From: Agromyces sp. S2-1-8
Lineage (GTDB): Bacteria > Actinomycetota > Actinomycetes > Actinomycetales > Microbacteriaceae
Direction: 5' to 3'
DNA length: 64,000 nucleotides
Assembly: GCF_021129215.1 (NCBI RefSeq)
Contig: NZ_JAJOLP010000001.1
Span: forward strand, 1,364,001-1,428,000
The translations under genes and the position numbers were made by a program. Below, in pieces: positions 51,548-60,389 of the stretch. A model generated the notes under the pieces. The model was not told the origin of the DNA. It did not search any database and saw nothing but the letters and a program-made list of their open reading frames with translations. Position 1 is the stretch's first letter. Each line of letters begins with the position of its first letter.

Positions 51548-53277
51548 CGTGCGGCCTCCACTCCGAGCTGGGATTCGACGATCTCGCGGTACGTCTGGCA
51601 AGTCTCGAGCAGCTGCTCGTGGGTGCCGACGCCCACGGCGACGCCGTCGTCGAGCACGACGATGCGGTCGGCGTCGGTGATCGTCGAGACGCGCTGCGCC
51701 ACGACGACCTTGGTCACGCCGGGCAGTTCGCGCCAGAGCGCCTGCCTGAGTCTCGCGTCGGTCGTCAGGTCGAGCGCCGAGAACGAGTCGTCGAAGACGA
51801 GGATGTCGGGCTGGTGCACGATCGCCCGCGCGATCGCGAGCCGCTGGCGCTGGCCCCCCGAGACGTTGGTGCCGCCCTGCGCGATCTTCGCGTCGAGCTG
51901 GCCCTCCATCTCCTCGACGAAGTCGCGGCCCTGCGCGATCTCGAGCGCGTGCCACAGTTCTTCGTCGGTGGCGTCTTCGCGGCCGAACCGCAGGTTCGAT
52001 GCGACCGTGCCGGTGAAGAGGAACGGCCGCTGCGGCACGAGGCCGATGCTCTTCCACACGAGGTCGAGGTCGGCGTCGCGCACGTCGACGCCGTTCACGA
52101 GCACGCTGCCCTCGGTCGTGTCGAACAGGCGCGGCAGCAACGACACGAGCGTCGTCTTGCCCGCACCCGTCGAGCCGACGATCGCGAGCGTCTCGCCGGG
52201 CTCGGCCTTCACGGTGATGCCGCTGAGCACGGGGTGCTCGGCGCCCGGGTACGTGAAGCCCGTGCCGCGGAACTCGACGGTGCCAGGCGTCGGGAACACG
52301 GTCACCGGGTTCGCGGGCCGTGCGAGCGTCGACTTGACGTCGAGCACGGCGCCGATCCGCTCGGCCGACACCGCGGCGCGCGGGATCATGATCGTGATGA
52401 AGCTCGCCATCATGACGCCCATCAGGATGAGCATGACGTACTGCATGAAGGCGAACAGGACGCCGATCTCGGTGTTGCCCTCGTCGACCTCGATCGCGCC
52501 GAACCAGATCACGCCGACGAGCGTGACGTTGAGCACGAGCATGACGAGCGGGAACATCAGCACGAAGAGCGAGCCGACCTTCCGGCCGACGACCATGATG
52601 TCGGTGTTCGCCTCGCGGAAGCGCGCCTCCTCGATGTCTTCGCGCACGAAGGCGCGCACGACGCGGATGCCCGTGAGCTGCTCGCGCATGATGCGGTTCA
52701 CGCCGTCGAGCTTCACCTGGTACGAACGGAACAGCGGCACCATGCGCCAGATGATGAGGCCCGCGACGATGAGGAGCGTGGGCACTGCGACCGCGATGAT
52801 CCAGCTCAGCCCGACGTCGACCGACAGCGCCTTGTAGATGCCGTAGAACGCCATGATCGGGGCGGCGACGAGGAACGTCGCGCCCATCATGGCGAGCATC
52901 TGCACCTGCTGCACGTCGTTCGTGTTGCGGGTGATGAGCGAGCCGGGGCCGAAGGTCGACACCTCGCGCTCGGAGAAGCCCGACACGCGCTCGAAGACGT
53001 CGTCGCGGATGTCGCGGCCGAGCTTCATCGCGGCCATCGCGGCGAACCACGTCGCGACGAGCTGGGTGACGATCTGCAGGAGCGACATGCCGAGCATGAC
53101 GGCGCCCGACTGCCAGATCACGTCGGTGTCGCCCTTGGCGACGCCGTCGTCGATGATCTGCGCGTTGAGCGTCGGAAGTTGGAAGTTGGCGTAGGCGGCG
53201 ACGATCTGGAAGGCCAGCACGCCGAGTAGGAGAGGCCAGTACGGCCTCAGGTATCTGAACAGGAGTCTTCCGAGCAT
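51544..53277 (-). CDS. ABC exporter half, degenerate Walker B / canonical signature
   Basis: A 577-residue fused permease-ATPase. Walker A is GSTGAGKTT and the signature NVSGGQRQR is canonical. The Walker B ends VFDDSFSALD, so the catalytic Glu is Asp, and the H-loop reads VVAQRVST with Gln for His. This half therefore contributes the non-hydrolysing site of a heterodimer. Such exporters move drugs, lipids or peptides. The 288-base gap upstream has no gene apart from a dispersed repeat. Confidence 0.92.
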   Translation of the reverse strand: MLGRLLFRYLRPYWPLLLGVLAFQIVAAYANFQLPTLNAQIIDDGVAKGDTDVIWQSGAVMLGMSLLQIVTQLVATWFAAMAAMKLGRDIRDDVFERVSGFSEREVSTFGPGSLITRNTNDVQQVQMLAMMGATFLVAAPIMAFYGIYKALSVDVGLSWIIAVAVPTLLIVAGLIIWRMVPLFRSYQVKLDGVNRIMREQLTGIRVVRAFVREDIEEARFREANTDIMVVGRKVGSLFVLMFPLVMLVLNVTLVGVIWFGAIEVDEGNTEIGVLFAFMQYVMLILMGVMMASFITIMIPRAAVSAERIGAVLDVKSTLARPANPVTVFPTPGTVEFRGTGFTYPGAEHPVLSGITVKAEPGETLAIVGSTGAGKTTLVSLLPRLFDTTEGSVLVNGVDVRDADLDLVWKSIGLVPQRPFLFTGTVASNLRFGREDATDEELWHALEIAQGRDFVEEMEGQLDAKIAQGGTNVSGGQRQRLAIARAIVHQPDILVFDDSFSALDLTTDARLRQALWRELPGVTKVVVAQRVSTITDADRIVVLDDGVAVGVGTHEQLLETCQTYREIVESQLGVEAAR

Positions 53278-53496
53278 GTGATCTCCAGGAATCGCGAACG
53301 GCGTTGGCCTCGGTCACGGCGGGTTCGTGCGCGCACGACCGCGGGCAGGGCTGATGACCCGTGTGCCCGGCTGCATCGTCGCACCCCCGTCCGACATTGC
53401 AGCGTTACAGCAAAACACGCGCTCACCCGGGACGCAAGCGGACCGGGGCATCCGACCCACTTCGTTCACCGAGGGCGAAATCCGACGCGACCAGCG

Positions 53497-53529
53497 GGTT
53501 GAGCAGGAGCGAAGCGACGTCTCGAAACC
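53497..53529. repeat. Dispersed repeat, GGTTGAG variant
   Basis: GGTTGAGCAGGAGCGAAGCG to TCTCGAAACC, 37 bases before the acyl-CoA dehydrogenase start. Confidence 0.75.
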
Positions 53530-53565
53530 GCGCCCGAGCGACCAGAATGACGGTGGAGGTCGACG

Positions 53566-55299
53566 ATGACACGGACGCACGAGGTGCAGAACCAGGTTCC
53601 GCCGCGCGAGGCGGTCGACGAGTACGCGACGAACCTCGCGCTCGTCGAGGCGGTCGCGAGATGGGGGCGGGATGCCTCCGCGGGAGCCGCGGGCGGGTCG
53701 ATGCGCGAGCGCGGTGGCGGCACCGACCTCTCCGAGATCGGCCGGCACGTCGGCTCCGCCGCCTTCCGGCGCGACGCCGAGCGCGCGAACACGCACCCGC
53801 CCGTGCTGCACACCCACGACCGGTGGGGCCGCCGCATCGACGAGGTCGAGTACGACGACGCGTACCACCGGGTGATCGCGGCGGCCGTCGGCGCGGGCGC
53901 GCACACCGAGGCGGTCGCCGAGCCCGGCCCCGGCGCGAACGTCGATCGGGCCGCGGCCTTCCTCCTCTTCGCGCAGGTCGAGCCCGGCCACGCCTGCCCC
54001 GTGTCGATGACGCATGCCGCGGTGCCGACGCTCCGGCTCGCGGCATCCGGTCTCTCGGGTCACTGGATGCCTCGCCTGCTGAGCCGCGCGTACGACCCGG
54101 CCCTCGGCGGCACGTCGAAGGCGTCGGCGCTCATGGGCATGGCGATGACCGAGAAGCAGGGCGGCTCGGACGTGCGCGCCAACACGACCCGGGCCGAGCG
54201 GCGCACGGGCGCGGGGCTCGCACCCGAGTGGGGCGCCGAGTACTCGCTGACCGGCCACAAGTGGTTCTGCAGCGCACCGATGAGCGACGCGTTCTTCGTG
54301 CTCGCGCAGGCGCCGCACGGACTGAGCTGCTTCTTCGTGCCGCGCGTGCTGCCCGACGGAACGCGCAACGTGTTCCGCATCCAGCGGCTGAAGGACAAGC
54401 TCGGCAACCGCTCGAACGCGTCGAGCGAGATCGAGCTCGACGGCACGACCGCGTGGCTCGTCGGCGACGAGGGTCGCGGCGTCGCGACGATCGTGCAGAT
54501 GGTGACGCGCACGCGGCTCGACTGCGTCATCGGCACGGCGGCGGGCATGCGGCAGGCGGTCGCCGAGGCGGCGTGGCACGTGAGGCACCGCGCGGCGTTC
54601 GGGGCGCGGCTCGTCGACCAGCCGGCGATGACGGCGGTGATCGCCGACCTCGCCCTCGAGTCGGAGGCGGCGACGTGGACGGCGATGCGGTTGGCACGCG
54701 CCTACGACGACAGCGAGCCGACGGCGCCCACCGGGGCGGGCGGCTCGGAGCCGGCCTTCCGGCGCCTGGCGACGGCCGTGGCGAAGTACTGGGTGTGCAA
54801 GCGCGGGGCCGGCCACGCGGCAGAGGCCCTCGAGTGCCTCGGCGGCAACGGGTACACCGAGGCGTTCCCCCTCGCGCGGCGCTATCGCGAGCAGCCGCTG
54901 CTCGCGATCTGGGAGGGGTCGGGCAACGTCATCGCGCTCGACGTGCTGCGCGTGCTCGCCCGCGAGCCCGAGGCGTTCGAGGCGTTCTTCGCCGAGGTCG
55001 GGCTGGCGGCCGGCTCGTCGGGGACGTTCGACGTCGCGCTCGCCGAGGCGCAGGCGCTCGTGCACTCGCTCGGCGCGACGCTCGCGAGCGATGCCGCCGG
55101 TGCGGGCTCGGCGGCGCTTCGCGCCCGGGAGCTGACCGAGCGGCTCGCGCTCGTGCTGCAGGCCTCGCTGCTCGTGCGCTTCGCGCCCGAGCCAGTCGCC
55201 GACGCGTTCGTGCGCACGCGGCTCGGCGGCGAGGGCGGATGGCAGTACGGCGTGCTGCCCGCCGACATCGACCTCGTGGCGCTCGTCGCCCGCGCGTGA
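53566..55299 (+). CDS. Acyl-CoA dehydrogenase, AidB type
   Basis: A 577-residue FAD enzyme. Segments MAMTEKQGGSDVRANTT, LTGHKWFCSAPMSDAFFVLAQ and LECLGGNGYTEAFPLARRYREQPLLAIWEGSGNV follow AidB closely, ending in the AidB-type NVIALDVLR. E. coli AidB belongs to the alkylation (Ada) response and binds DNA, but its enzymatic role is not settled. The ATG follows GGTGGAGG. An Ogt methyltransferase gene lies 10 kb away in this window, though no operon link is seen. Confidence 0.87.
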   Translation: MTRTHEVQNQVPPREAVDEYATNLALVEAVARWGRDASAGAAGGSMRERGGGTDLSEIGRHVGSAAFRRDAERANTHPPVLHTHDRWGRRIDEVEYDDAYHRVIAAAVGAGAHTEAVAEPGPGANVDRAAAFLLFAQVEPGHACPVSMTHAAVPTLRLAASGLSGHWMPRLLSRAYDPALGGTSKASALMGMAMTEKQGGSDVRANTTRAERRTGAGLAPEWGAEYSLTGHKWFCSAPMSDAFFVLAQAPHGLSCFFVPRVLPDGTRNVFRIQRLKDKLGNRSNASSEIELDGTTAWLVGDEGRGVATIVQMVTRTRLDCVIGTAAGMRQAVAEAAWHVRHRAAFGARLVDQPAMTAVIADLALESEAATWTAMRLARAYDDSEPTAPTGAGGSEPAFRRLATAVAKYWVCKRGAGHAAEALECLGGNGYTEAFPLARRYREQPLLAIWEGSGNVIALDVLRVLAREPEAFEAFFAEVGLAAGSSGTFDVALAEAQALVHSLGATLASDAAGAGSAALRARELTERLALVLQASLLVRFAPEPVADAFVRTRLGGEGGWQYGVLPADIDLVALVARA

Positions 55300-55306
55300 T
55301 CCCGTC

Positions 55307-55349
55307 GGTCGAGTGGCGCCGGCGCGGAGCGACGACGCGTGCCGAAACC
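55307..55349. repeat. Dispersed repeat
   Basis: GGTCGAGTGGCGCCGGCGCG to GTGCCGAAACC, in the 85-base gap between the convergent AidB-like and reductase genes. Confidence 0.75.
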
Positions 55350-55384
55350 TTGCCGCGACCGCCTCGAAACCCGAGGCATCCCCC

Positions 55385-55963
55385 TCACACCGGGCGGTAG
55401 TACGCGACGATGACCCCCTTCGGCGTCGTGACGCTCCGGGTGAGCTCGAGTCGTTGGTGCGTGTCGCCGAACATGCGCTCGCCGGTGCCGAGCACGAGCG
55501 GATGGATGATCAGCACGTACTCGTCGATGAGCCCCGCCGCTGCGAGTGAGCGCACCAGTTCACCGCTGCCGAGGATGCCGAGGTCGTCGCCGTCGGTCTG
55601 CTTGAGTTCGGCGACGGTGTCGGCGGCGTTGCCGACGAGCAGCCGGGAGTTCTGCCACGAGAGCCGCGTGTGCGGGTCGCGCGAGACGACGTACTTGTCG
55701 GCGGCGTTGAGGAACGTCGTGAACGGGTTGCCGTCGGTCTGGTACGGCCAGAACGCGGCCATGTTGTCGTACGTGCGGTGGCCGAAGAGCATCGCGCCGC
55801 CTTCGCCCATCCCGGCCGACATCTCGGAGGCGAGCGTGTCGTCGCTGTCGGGCACGGCCCATCCGCCGTAGGGGAAGTGACCGCGCCGGTCTTCGTCGGG
55901 GCTCGCCGGTGCCTGCATCACGCCGTCGAGTGAGACGTGGTTCGTGACGGTGATCCTGCGCAT
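55385..55963 (-). CDS. Dihydrofolate reductase-family (RibD C-terminal) protein
   Basis: A 192-residue protein: RITVTNHVSLDGVMQAP at the N-terminus, then GHRTYDNMAAFWPY and DLGILGSGELVRSLAAAGLIDEYVLIIHPLVLGTGERMF. This is the RibD_C/DHFR-like pattern with its NADPH site GSGEL. The ATG at 55963 (MRRITV) is chosen to begin at the first strand. True substrate unknown; such proteins are usually not the housekeeping DHFR. Confidence 0.88.
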   Translation of the reverse strand: MRRITVTNHVSLDGVMQAPASPDEDRRGHFPYGGWAVPDSDDTLASEMSAGMGEGGAMLFGHRTYDNMAAFWPYQTDGNPFTTFLNAADKYVVSRDPHTRLSWQNSRLLVGNAADTVAELKQTDGDDLGILGSGELVRSLAAAGLIDEYVLIIHPLVLGTGERMFGDTHQRLELTRSVTTPKGVIVAYYRPV

Positions 55964-56018
55964 GCGCTCATCTTGCGCCCGCCGGCGGGCGGCCGCCACC
56001 GGTTGCTTCGCGCTCATC

Positions 56019-56080
56019 GGTCGAGTAGCGGCGGAAGCCGGTGGGTCGAGGAGCGCCGAAAGTCGGTCGGTCGAGCACCG
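56019..56080. repeat. Three truncated dispersed-repeat starts
   Basis: GGTCGAGTAGCGGCGGAAGCC, GGTCGAGGAGCGCCGAAAG and GGTCGAGCACC follow one another, each only the left half of the element, in the 172-base gap 55964-56135. Confidence 0.7.
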
Positions 56081-56135
56081 TGCCGCCTGTGGATAACCGG
56101 CTCACCTCCGAAGCTCCTCGCCTATGGTGGTCGCC

Positions 56136-56708
56136 ATGTCGATCTCACGCCCGATTGCCACCGCGCTCGCCGCGGCCGGGCTTGCGGGCGTGCTGGTCTT
56201 CGGGCTGAGCGCGTGCTCGCCCGAGCCCGCACCGAAGCCGTCGCCCACGCCGAGCGCGAGCGCCGAGCCGATCTTCGCGTCGGACGAGGAGGCGCTCGCC
56301 GCCGCGGTGAAGGCGTATGAGGCGTACCTGCGCGTGGCGTCGGAGGCGACAAGCGCGAAGGGCGCAACACGTGATGCCCTTGAGAGGGTTGCCGTCGGCA
56401 CGGCACTGGACGACCTAGACGCCTCCATTGTGGAGTATCAAGACGAGGGCTTTCACAGCAACGGATACCGCAGCCTCGGCAAGACCGATCTGCAGAGCGT
56501 GAAGGTGTCTGGCGCTGAGGTTACCGTGACAATCTACGCGTGCGAGGATCTGCGGTCCTTTGACGTTCTGGACGCGAAGGGCGAGTCGGTGGTGTTGGAT
56601 GACCGCGTCGAAGACGTCCCGTACGAGGTCGTCGCGGCGGGTGATTCGTCCGATGAGCTTTCGATTTCACAGCGCGTGCTCTGGGAGGGCGAGAACTTTT
56701 GCCTCTGA
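56136..56708 (+). CDS. Lipoprotein, unknown
   Basis: A 190-residue lipoprotein. The signal peptide ends at the lipobox LSAC (Cys about 27), followed by a Pro/Ser linker and a soluble extracellular domain with helical start (ALAAAVKAYEAYLRVASEA) and Cys residues near the middle and end. ATG 56136 (MSISRP) is preferred over one four codons earlier. It overlaps the next gene by 10 bases. No family recognised, though the layout resembles actinobacterial Mce-associated or NTF2-like lipoproteins. Confidence 0.72.
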   Translation: MSISRPIATALAAAGLAGVLVFGLSACSPEPAPKPSPTPSASAEPIFASDEEALAAAVKAYEAYLRVASEATSAKGATRDALERVAVGTALDDLDASIVEYQDEGFHSNGYRSLGKTDLQSVKVSGAEVTVTIYACEDLRSFDVLDAKGESVVLDDRVEDVPYEVVAAGDSSDELSISQRVLWEGENFCL

Positions 56709-57580
56709 TCGGCCGGGTGATCCTTGCCCTGACGGCGATTGCGCTACTGGGTTGCATCCCGTCGGTCGCATACGCAGACGCGAAGCCGTGCGGAGACCTG
56801 TCAGTGGCTACGGGTGGCTGTCCAAGCGTTGACGCGGAAGTGGGTTCTGGTCAGGTCGAGATGATCGGCGAGGATTCAAGCCGATCGGCCCAAGCTGAAT
56901 CGGATACAGGTGGTGGACCAGACAACGAAGGTGGCGGCTCAGGTGAGCCCATCGTCGACCTCGGCCCTCCGGGGCAAGGCGACGTATGGTTGGGCGACAA
57001 TTGGCAGCAGCTGTGCGGAGCGAACTTCGAAGGCGACTGCTCGCGCCCGAACGAGCCCGCACCGCCGCCGACTCCGCCAAGGCCCGGCGGCCCGGTGGTG
57101 GTGACACTGCGAGACATCGCGTCGTTCCGTCCGACTCCGCCGGTGAGCGTGATGGAGCCGAACGGCTGGGCGGTCGTCGGCGTCCCGGCGAACTTCGTCG
57201 CTGAGGCCTCGTCCGAGGTCGTCTCGGGCATCCTGCTCGGGCGCACGGCCGAGGTGCGTTTCACGCCGGTCGGATACCGCTGGTCGCACAGCGACGGTGC
57301 CGTGGTCGAGAGCGCCTCTCCCGGAGCACGCTGGACCGACCTCGGCGTCGCCGAGTTCACCCCGACCGGCACGAGCCACGTCTACGCCGAGCGCGGAGAG
57401 TACACCGTGACACTCGAAGTGGTGCTGTCGGCCGAGTACCGGTTCGGCGGGTCGGGCTGGCAGCCGATCGCGGGAGTGCTCGCGGTCGCCGGAGATCCCG
57501 TACCGGTGCTCGTCGGCGAGGTCGACACGGTGCTCACCAACGGGGACTGCCGGGCCAACCCGTCGGGCCCCGGCTGCTGA
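56699..57580 (+). CDS. Secreted PKD-like protein
   Basis: A 293-residue exported protein with a signal peptide (VILALTAIALLGCIPSVAYA), a Gly/Ser-rich linker and a C-terminal domain. That domain contains a PKD-like pattern: GYRWSHSDGAVVESASPG, TGTSHVYAERGEYTVTLEVVLSAEY. Four or more Cys are spread through the mature protein. The start is a TTG at 56699 within the previous gene; GTG at 56717 is an alternative. It is co-transcribed with the lipoprotein. Function unknown; PKD domains usually mediate contacts at the cell surface. Confidence 0.7.
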   Translation: MPLIGRVILALTAIALLGCIPSVAYADAKPCGDLSVATGGCPSVDAEVGSGQVEMIGEDSSRSAQAESDTGGGPDNEGGGSGEPIVDLGPPGQGDVWLGDNWQQLCGANFEGDCSRPNEPAPPPTPPRPGGPVVVTLRDIASFRPTPPVSVMEPNGWAVVGVPANFVAEASSEVVSGILLGRTAEVRFTPVGYRWSHSDGAVVESASPGARWTDLGVAEFTPTGTSHVYAERGEYTVTLEVVLSAEYRFGGSGWQPIAGVLAVAGDPVPVLVGEVDTVLTNGDCRANPSGPGC

Positions 57581-57899
57581 CCCCATAACCGCGCGTCGCG
57601 GTCACCGCGGTCACCGCGGGCCCGCCGCCCGGCGGGGGAGGCACGCTCGGGCAGGAACCTTCGACAGCGAAGGCCGTATCCGCGGGAGAACGTCCGATTC
57701 TCCTTTGCTCCGGGCGCATTCTGTGGTTCGTCTGGTCGGCTCGGCCCCACGAACTGGCCGGGAGAGACCGACGTACAGGATGAGCCGGCCGGCAGGGTCG
57801 CATGCGCGACTGCTCGCCGAATAGTCCTGCAACATGCAGGGAACTCGGTATCACCATGGTCGCACCCGGCGCCTCGGGGCCACCCCCTACCGGGCGCCG
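57581..57899. other. Gene-free stretch between convergent genes
   Basis: This 319-base gap has no reading frame with codon bias like its neighbours. It begins with GCGGTCACC units in tandem and the hairpin at 57621-57636; the rest is more AT-rich and unremarkable. Confidence 0.6.
57621..57636. terminator. Terminator-like hairpin after the PKD-like gene
   Basis: CCCGCCG-CC-CGGCGGG, 7-base arms, 41 bases after the stop codon. Confidence 0.55.
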
Positions 57900-58943
57900 T
57901 CACCGCCAGAGGAACGGCGGATGCCCCTCGCGCACCCCGCCGATCGCCACGAGCCGCGCGAGCCGCACGGATCCGTCGAGCGGTGCCCCAGCCGGGGTGA
58001 CGAGCGACGCGTCGGGAGCGAGCCGCGCGAACGCCGCGCGGAACGCCTCGGTGAACGCCTTGCCCGACGCGAAGACCCCGCCGACCCCGGCGGCTCGGCG
58101 CGGCAGCGCCGGGTCGAGCGCCGCGACGAGGGTTTCGGCCACGAGGGTTCCGGCCGTCGACATGATGCGAACGGATACCGCGTCGCCGAGTTCGGCGAGC
58201 CCTGAGACGTCCGCCGCGAAGCCCGCGAGCACCGCACCGCGATCGTCGCGCGTGTAGAGCTGACCCGGCCAGGTCGGGGCGGGGCCGAAACGGGACTCCG
58301 CGGCCGACAGCAGCGCGGAGGCACCCCGGTCGAGACCGTCGTGCGCCATGATCGCCGCCTTGAGGCCCTCGATGCCGATCCAGGCGGCCGAGCCGCGGTC
58401 GTCGTAGAGGTGCCCCCATCCGCCGACGCGTCGCCAGATCTCGCGCAGGTCGGTGCCGAGCGCGATCGCGCCCGTGCCGACGGCGACGACCGCGCCCGGG
58501 GCGCCGCCGAGGGCGCCGAGGTGGGCGGTGAGCGCGTCGATCGCGAGCGCGACCGGCGCGCCGCCGGCGGCATCCGACAGCGCCGCGATCGAGGTCACCG
58601 GGTTCGCGACGAGCGAGGCGAGCCCGGTCGCGCCGATCGCGACGGCCGCGATCCGTGGTGCGACTGCGCCCGGCGCGTCGCCCGCACCCGAACCCGCACC
58701 CGTACCCGTACCCGCAGCATGACCCGCCGCCGCCCCCCGCGCCCGCTCGATGAGTTCACGCGCGACCGAGAGCGCCGAACTCCCGTCGCCCGACACCGAG
58801 ACGGGCGGCCCCTCGATCAGCACGCGGCCCTCGCCGAAGGCGCCGTCGAGCGGCTCGACCGCGGCCCGACTGCCCGTGCCGCCGATGTCGATACCCAGCA
58901 CGACTTCCAAGCGTTCGGAAGTTTCTTGCAAAACTGGCGCCAT
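57900..58943 (-). CDS. BadF/BadG-type N-acetylglucosamine kinase
   Basis: A 347-residue ASKHA-fold kinase: VVLGIDIGGTGSRAAVEP (phosphate 1), AVVAVGTGAIALGTD (phosphate 2), GWGHLYDDRGSAAWIG (GlcNAc-kinase-type GDEGSG-like segment, here DDRGSA) and a late SGKAFTEAF region. The family phosphorylates GlcNAc, glucosamine or related sugars. Ala/Gly-rich low complexity lies near residue 75. ATG 58943 is used; a GTG at 58901 is possible. It diverges from an ABC/GH3/AnmK operon, suggesting amino-sugar recycling. Confidence 0.82.
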   Translation of the reverse strand: MAPVLQETSERLEVVLGIDIGGTGSRAAVEPLDGAFGEGRVLIEGPPVSVSGDGSSALSVARELIERARGAAAGHAAGTGTGAGSGAGDAPGAVAPRIAAVAIGATGLASLVANPVTSIAALSDAAGGAPVALAIDALTAHLGALGGAPGAVVAVGTGAIALGTDLREIWRRVGGWGHLYDDRGSAAWIGIEGLKAAIMAHDGLDRGASALLSAAESRFGPAPTWPGQLYTRDDRGAVLAGFAADVSGLAELGDAVSVRIMSTAGTLVAETLVAALDPALPRRAAGVGGVFASGKAFTEAFRAAFARLAPDASLVTPAGAPLDGSVRLARLVAIGGVREGHPPFLWR

Positions 58944-59085
58944 TCCCGAATACTACTTCCAGAGTCATCGACTGTTGCGGATGCCGGATCACCCTACGTC
59001 CACAGCATCACATCCGGGCCCTCGGGCCCACCACCAGCAGGGCATCACGCGTGCCCACGACCAGTTTCAACGAGGAGACCAACCG

Positions 59086-60384
59086 ATGAACAAGCGCTTC
59101 CTCCCGATCGCCGCGCTCGGCCTCGCCGCCGCGCTCGGCCTGACCGCGTGTTCCAGCGGCTCGGGCGACGGCTCCGGCGACGGTGCCACGAATGCCGAGG
59201 GCCAGACCCTCACCGTCTGGATCATGGAGGGCACCAACCCCGACTCGGAGGCCTACTTCGACGAGGTCGGCGACGCCTTCACCGAGAAGACCGGGGCGAA
59301 GCTCGACGTCGAGTTCGTGCAGTGGGCCGACGCCCACGACCGCTTCGTCACGTCGATCGCCGGTGGCACGACGCCCGACGTCGCCGAGACCGGCACGACC
59401 TGGACGGCCGAGTTCGCCGACGCCGGCGCCCTCGCCCCGATCGGCGACTACGTCGACGAGGCGGGCCTCGGCGACGACCTCGTCGAGGGTCTCGTCACGG
59501 CGGGCACCTACGACGACGAGCTCTACGGCATGCCCTGGTACGCGGGCGTCCGCTCGCTCGTCTACCGTGCCGACATCTTCGAGGAGCTCGGCATCGAGGC
59601 GCCGACCACGTGGGACGAGATCGTCGCCGCCGGTGACAAGATCAAGGCCGCGCACCCCGACATGATGCCCTTCGCCGTTCCCGGCGACGCCGAGTTCGGC
59701 GTCTACCCCTGGGTCTGGGGCGCGGGCGGCGAGGTCTCGACGCTCGAGGGCGACGAGTGGGTCTCCGGCATGGCCAGCCCCGAGTCGCAGGAGGGCATCG
59801 GCTTCTACACGGGCCTCGCGACCGAGCACGGCTTCTCGTCGGCCGGTGCGACCACGTGGAAGGAGACCGACGTGCTCGACAACTTCGCGCAGGGCAACAT
59901 CGCCATGGCCCTCATGGGCTCGTGGACGCCCGCCGCGATCGTCGAGAAGAACGCCGAGATGGAGGGCAAGTTCGCCGCCACCCCGATCCCCGGCAAGGAC
60001 GGCGGCATCGCCCCGTCGGTGCTCGGCGGCTCGCACCTCTCGATGTTCGAGACGGCCGAGAACAAGGACCTCGCGTGGGCCTTCATCGAGCTCATGACCA
60101 CGGGTGAGTTCGCCGAGAAGTGGGGCGAGCAGTCGGGCTACTTCCCCGGCCAGACCTCGCTCCTCGACGACGCGATCGCCTCCGACGACCCGCTCGTGCA
60201 GCCGTTCGCGCAGCAGATGGTCGAGGGCGGCGGCACGGTTCCCGTGACCCCGACCTTCGGCGCCGTCCAGGCGAAGAAGACCACCAACACCGCCATGCAG
60301 GCGATCCTCTCCGGGCAGAAGACGGTCGAGCAGGCGCTCACCGACGCCGCCGCGGAGATGGACGAGATCATGAACGGCAACTGA
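59086..60384 (+). CDS. ABC sugar-binding lipoprotein (amino-sugar import)
   Basis: A 432-residue solute-binding protein of family 1 with lipobox LTAC (Cys about 20) and a Ser/Gly/Asp linker. The family pattern is visible: TLTVWIMEGTNPDSEAYFDEVG, TPDVAETGTTWTAEFA, LYGMPWYAGVRSLVYR, MALMGSWTPAAI. ATG 59086 follows GAGGAG. It starts an operon with two permeases, a GH3 hexosaminidase and AnmK, so the ligand is probably a GlcNAc- or MurNAc-containing saccharide. The ATPase is not encoded in the window. Confidence 0.9.
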   Translation: MNKRFLPIAALGLAAALGLTACSSGSGDGSGDGATNAEGQTLTVWIMEGTNPDSEAYFDEVGDAFTEKTGAKLDVEFVQWADAHDRFVTSIAGGTTPDVAETGTTWTAEFADAGALAPIGDYVDEAGLGDDLVEGLVTAGTYDDELYGMPWYAGVRSLVYRADIFEELGIEAPTTWDEIVAAGDKIKAAHPDMMPFAVPGDAEFGVYPWVWGAGGEVSTLEGDEWVSGMASPESQEGIGFYTGLATEHGFSSAGATTWKETDVLDNFAQGNIAMALMGSWTPAAIVEKNAEMEGKFAATPIPGKDGGIAPSVLGGSHLSMFETAENKDLAWAFIELMTTGEFAEKWGEQSGYFPGQTSLLDDAIASDDPLVQPFAQQMVEGGGTVPVTPTFGAVQAKKTTNTAMQAILSGQKTVEQALTDAAAEMDEIMNGN

Positions 60385-60389
60385 CGCAC

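Noticed and set aside
51548-53317. N-terminal extension of the ABC exporter gene at 49460
   Set aside because: The in-frame extension is antisense-like Arg-rich text on top of the partner exporter; the ATG at 51547 with a 4-base overlap is the natural start.
53278-53496. Regulator gene or riboswitch upstream of the ABC exporter
   Set aside because: No frame with codon bias and no recognisable aptamer-like structure by eye.
57611-57835. Minus-strand frame of 74 codons in the gap after the PKD-like gene
   Set aside because: No ribosome site, no codon bias and no recognisable pattern.
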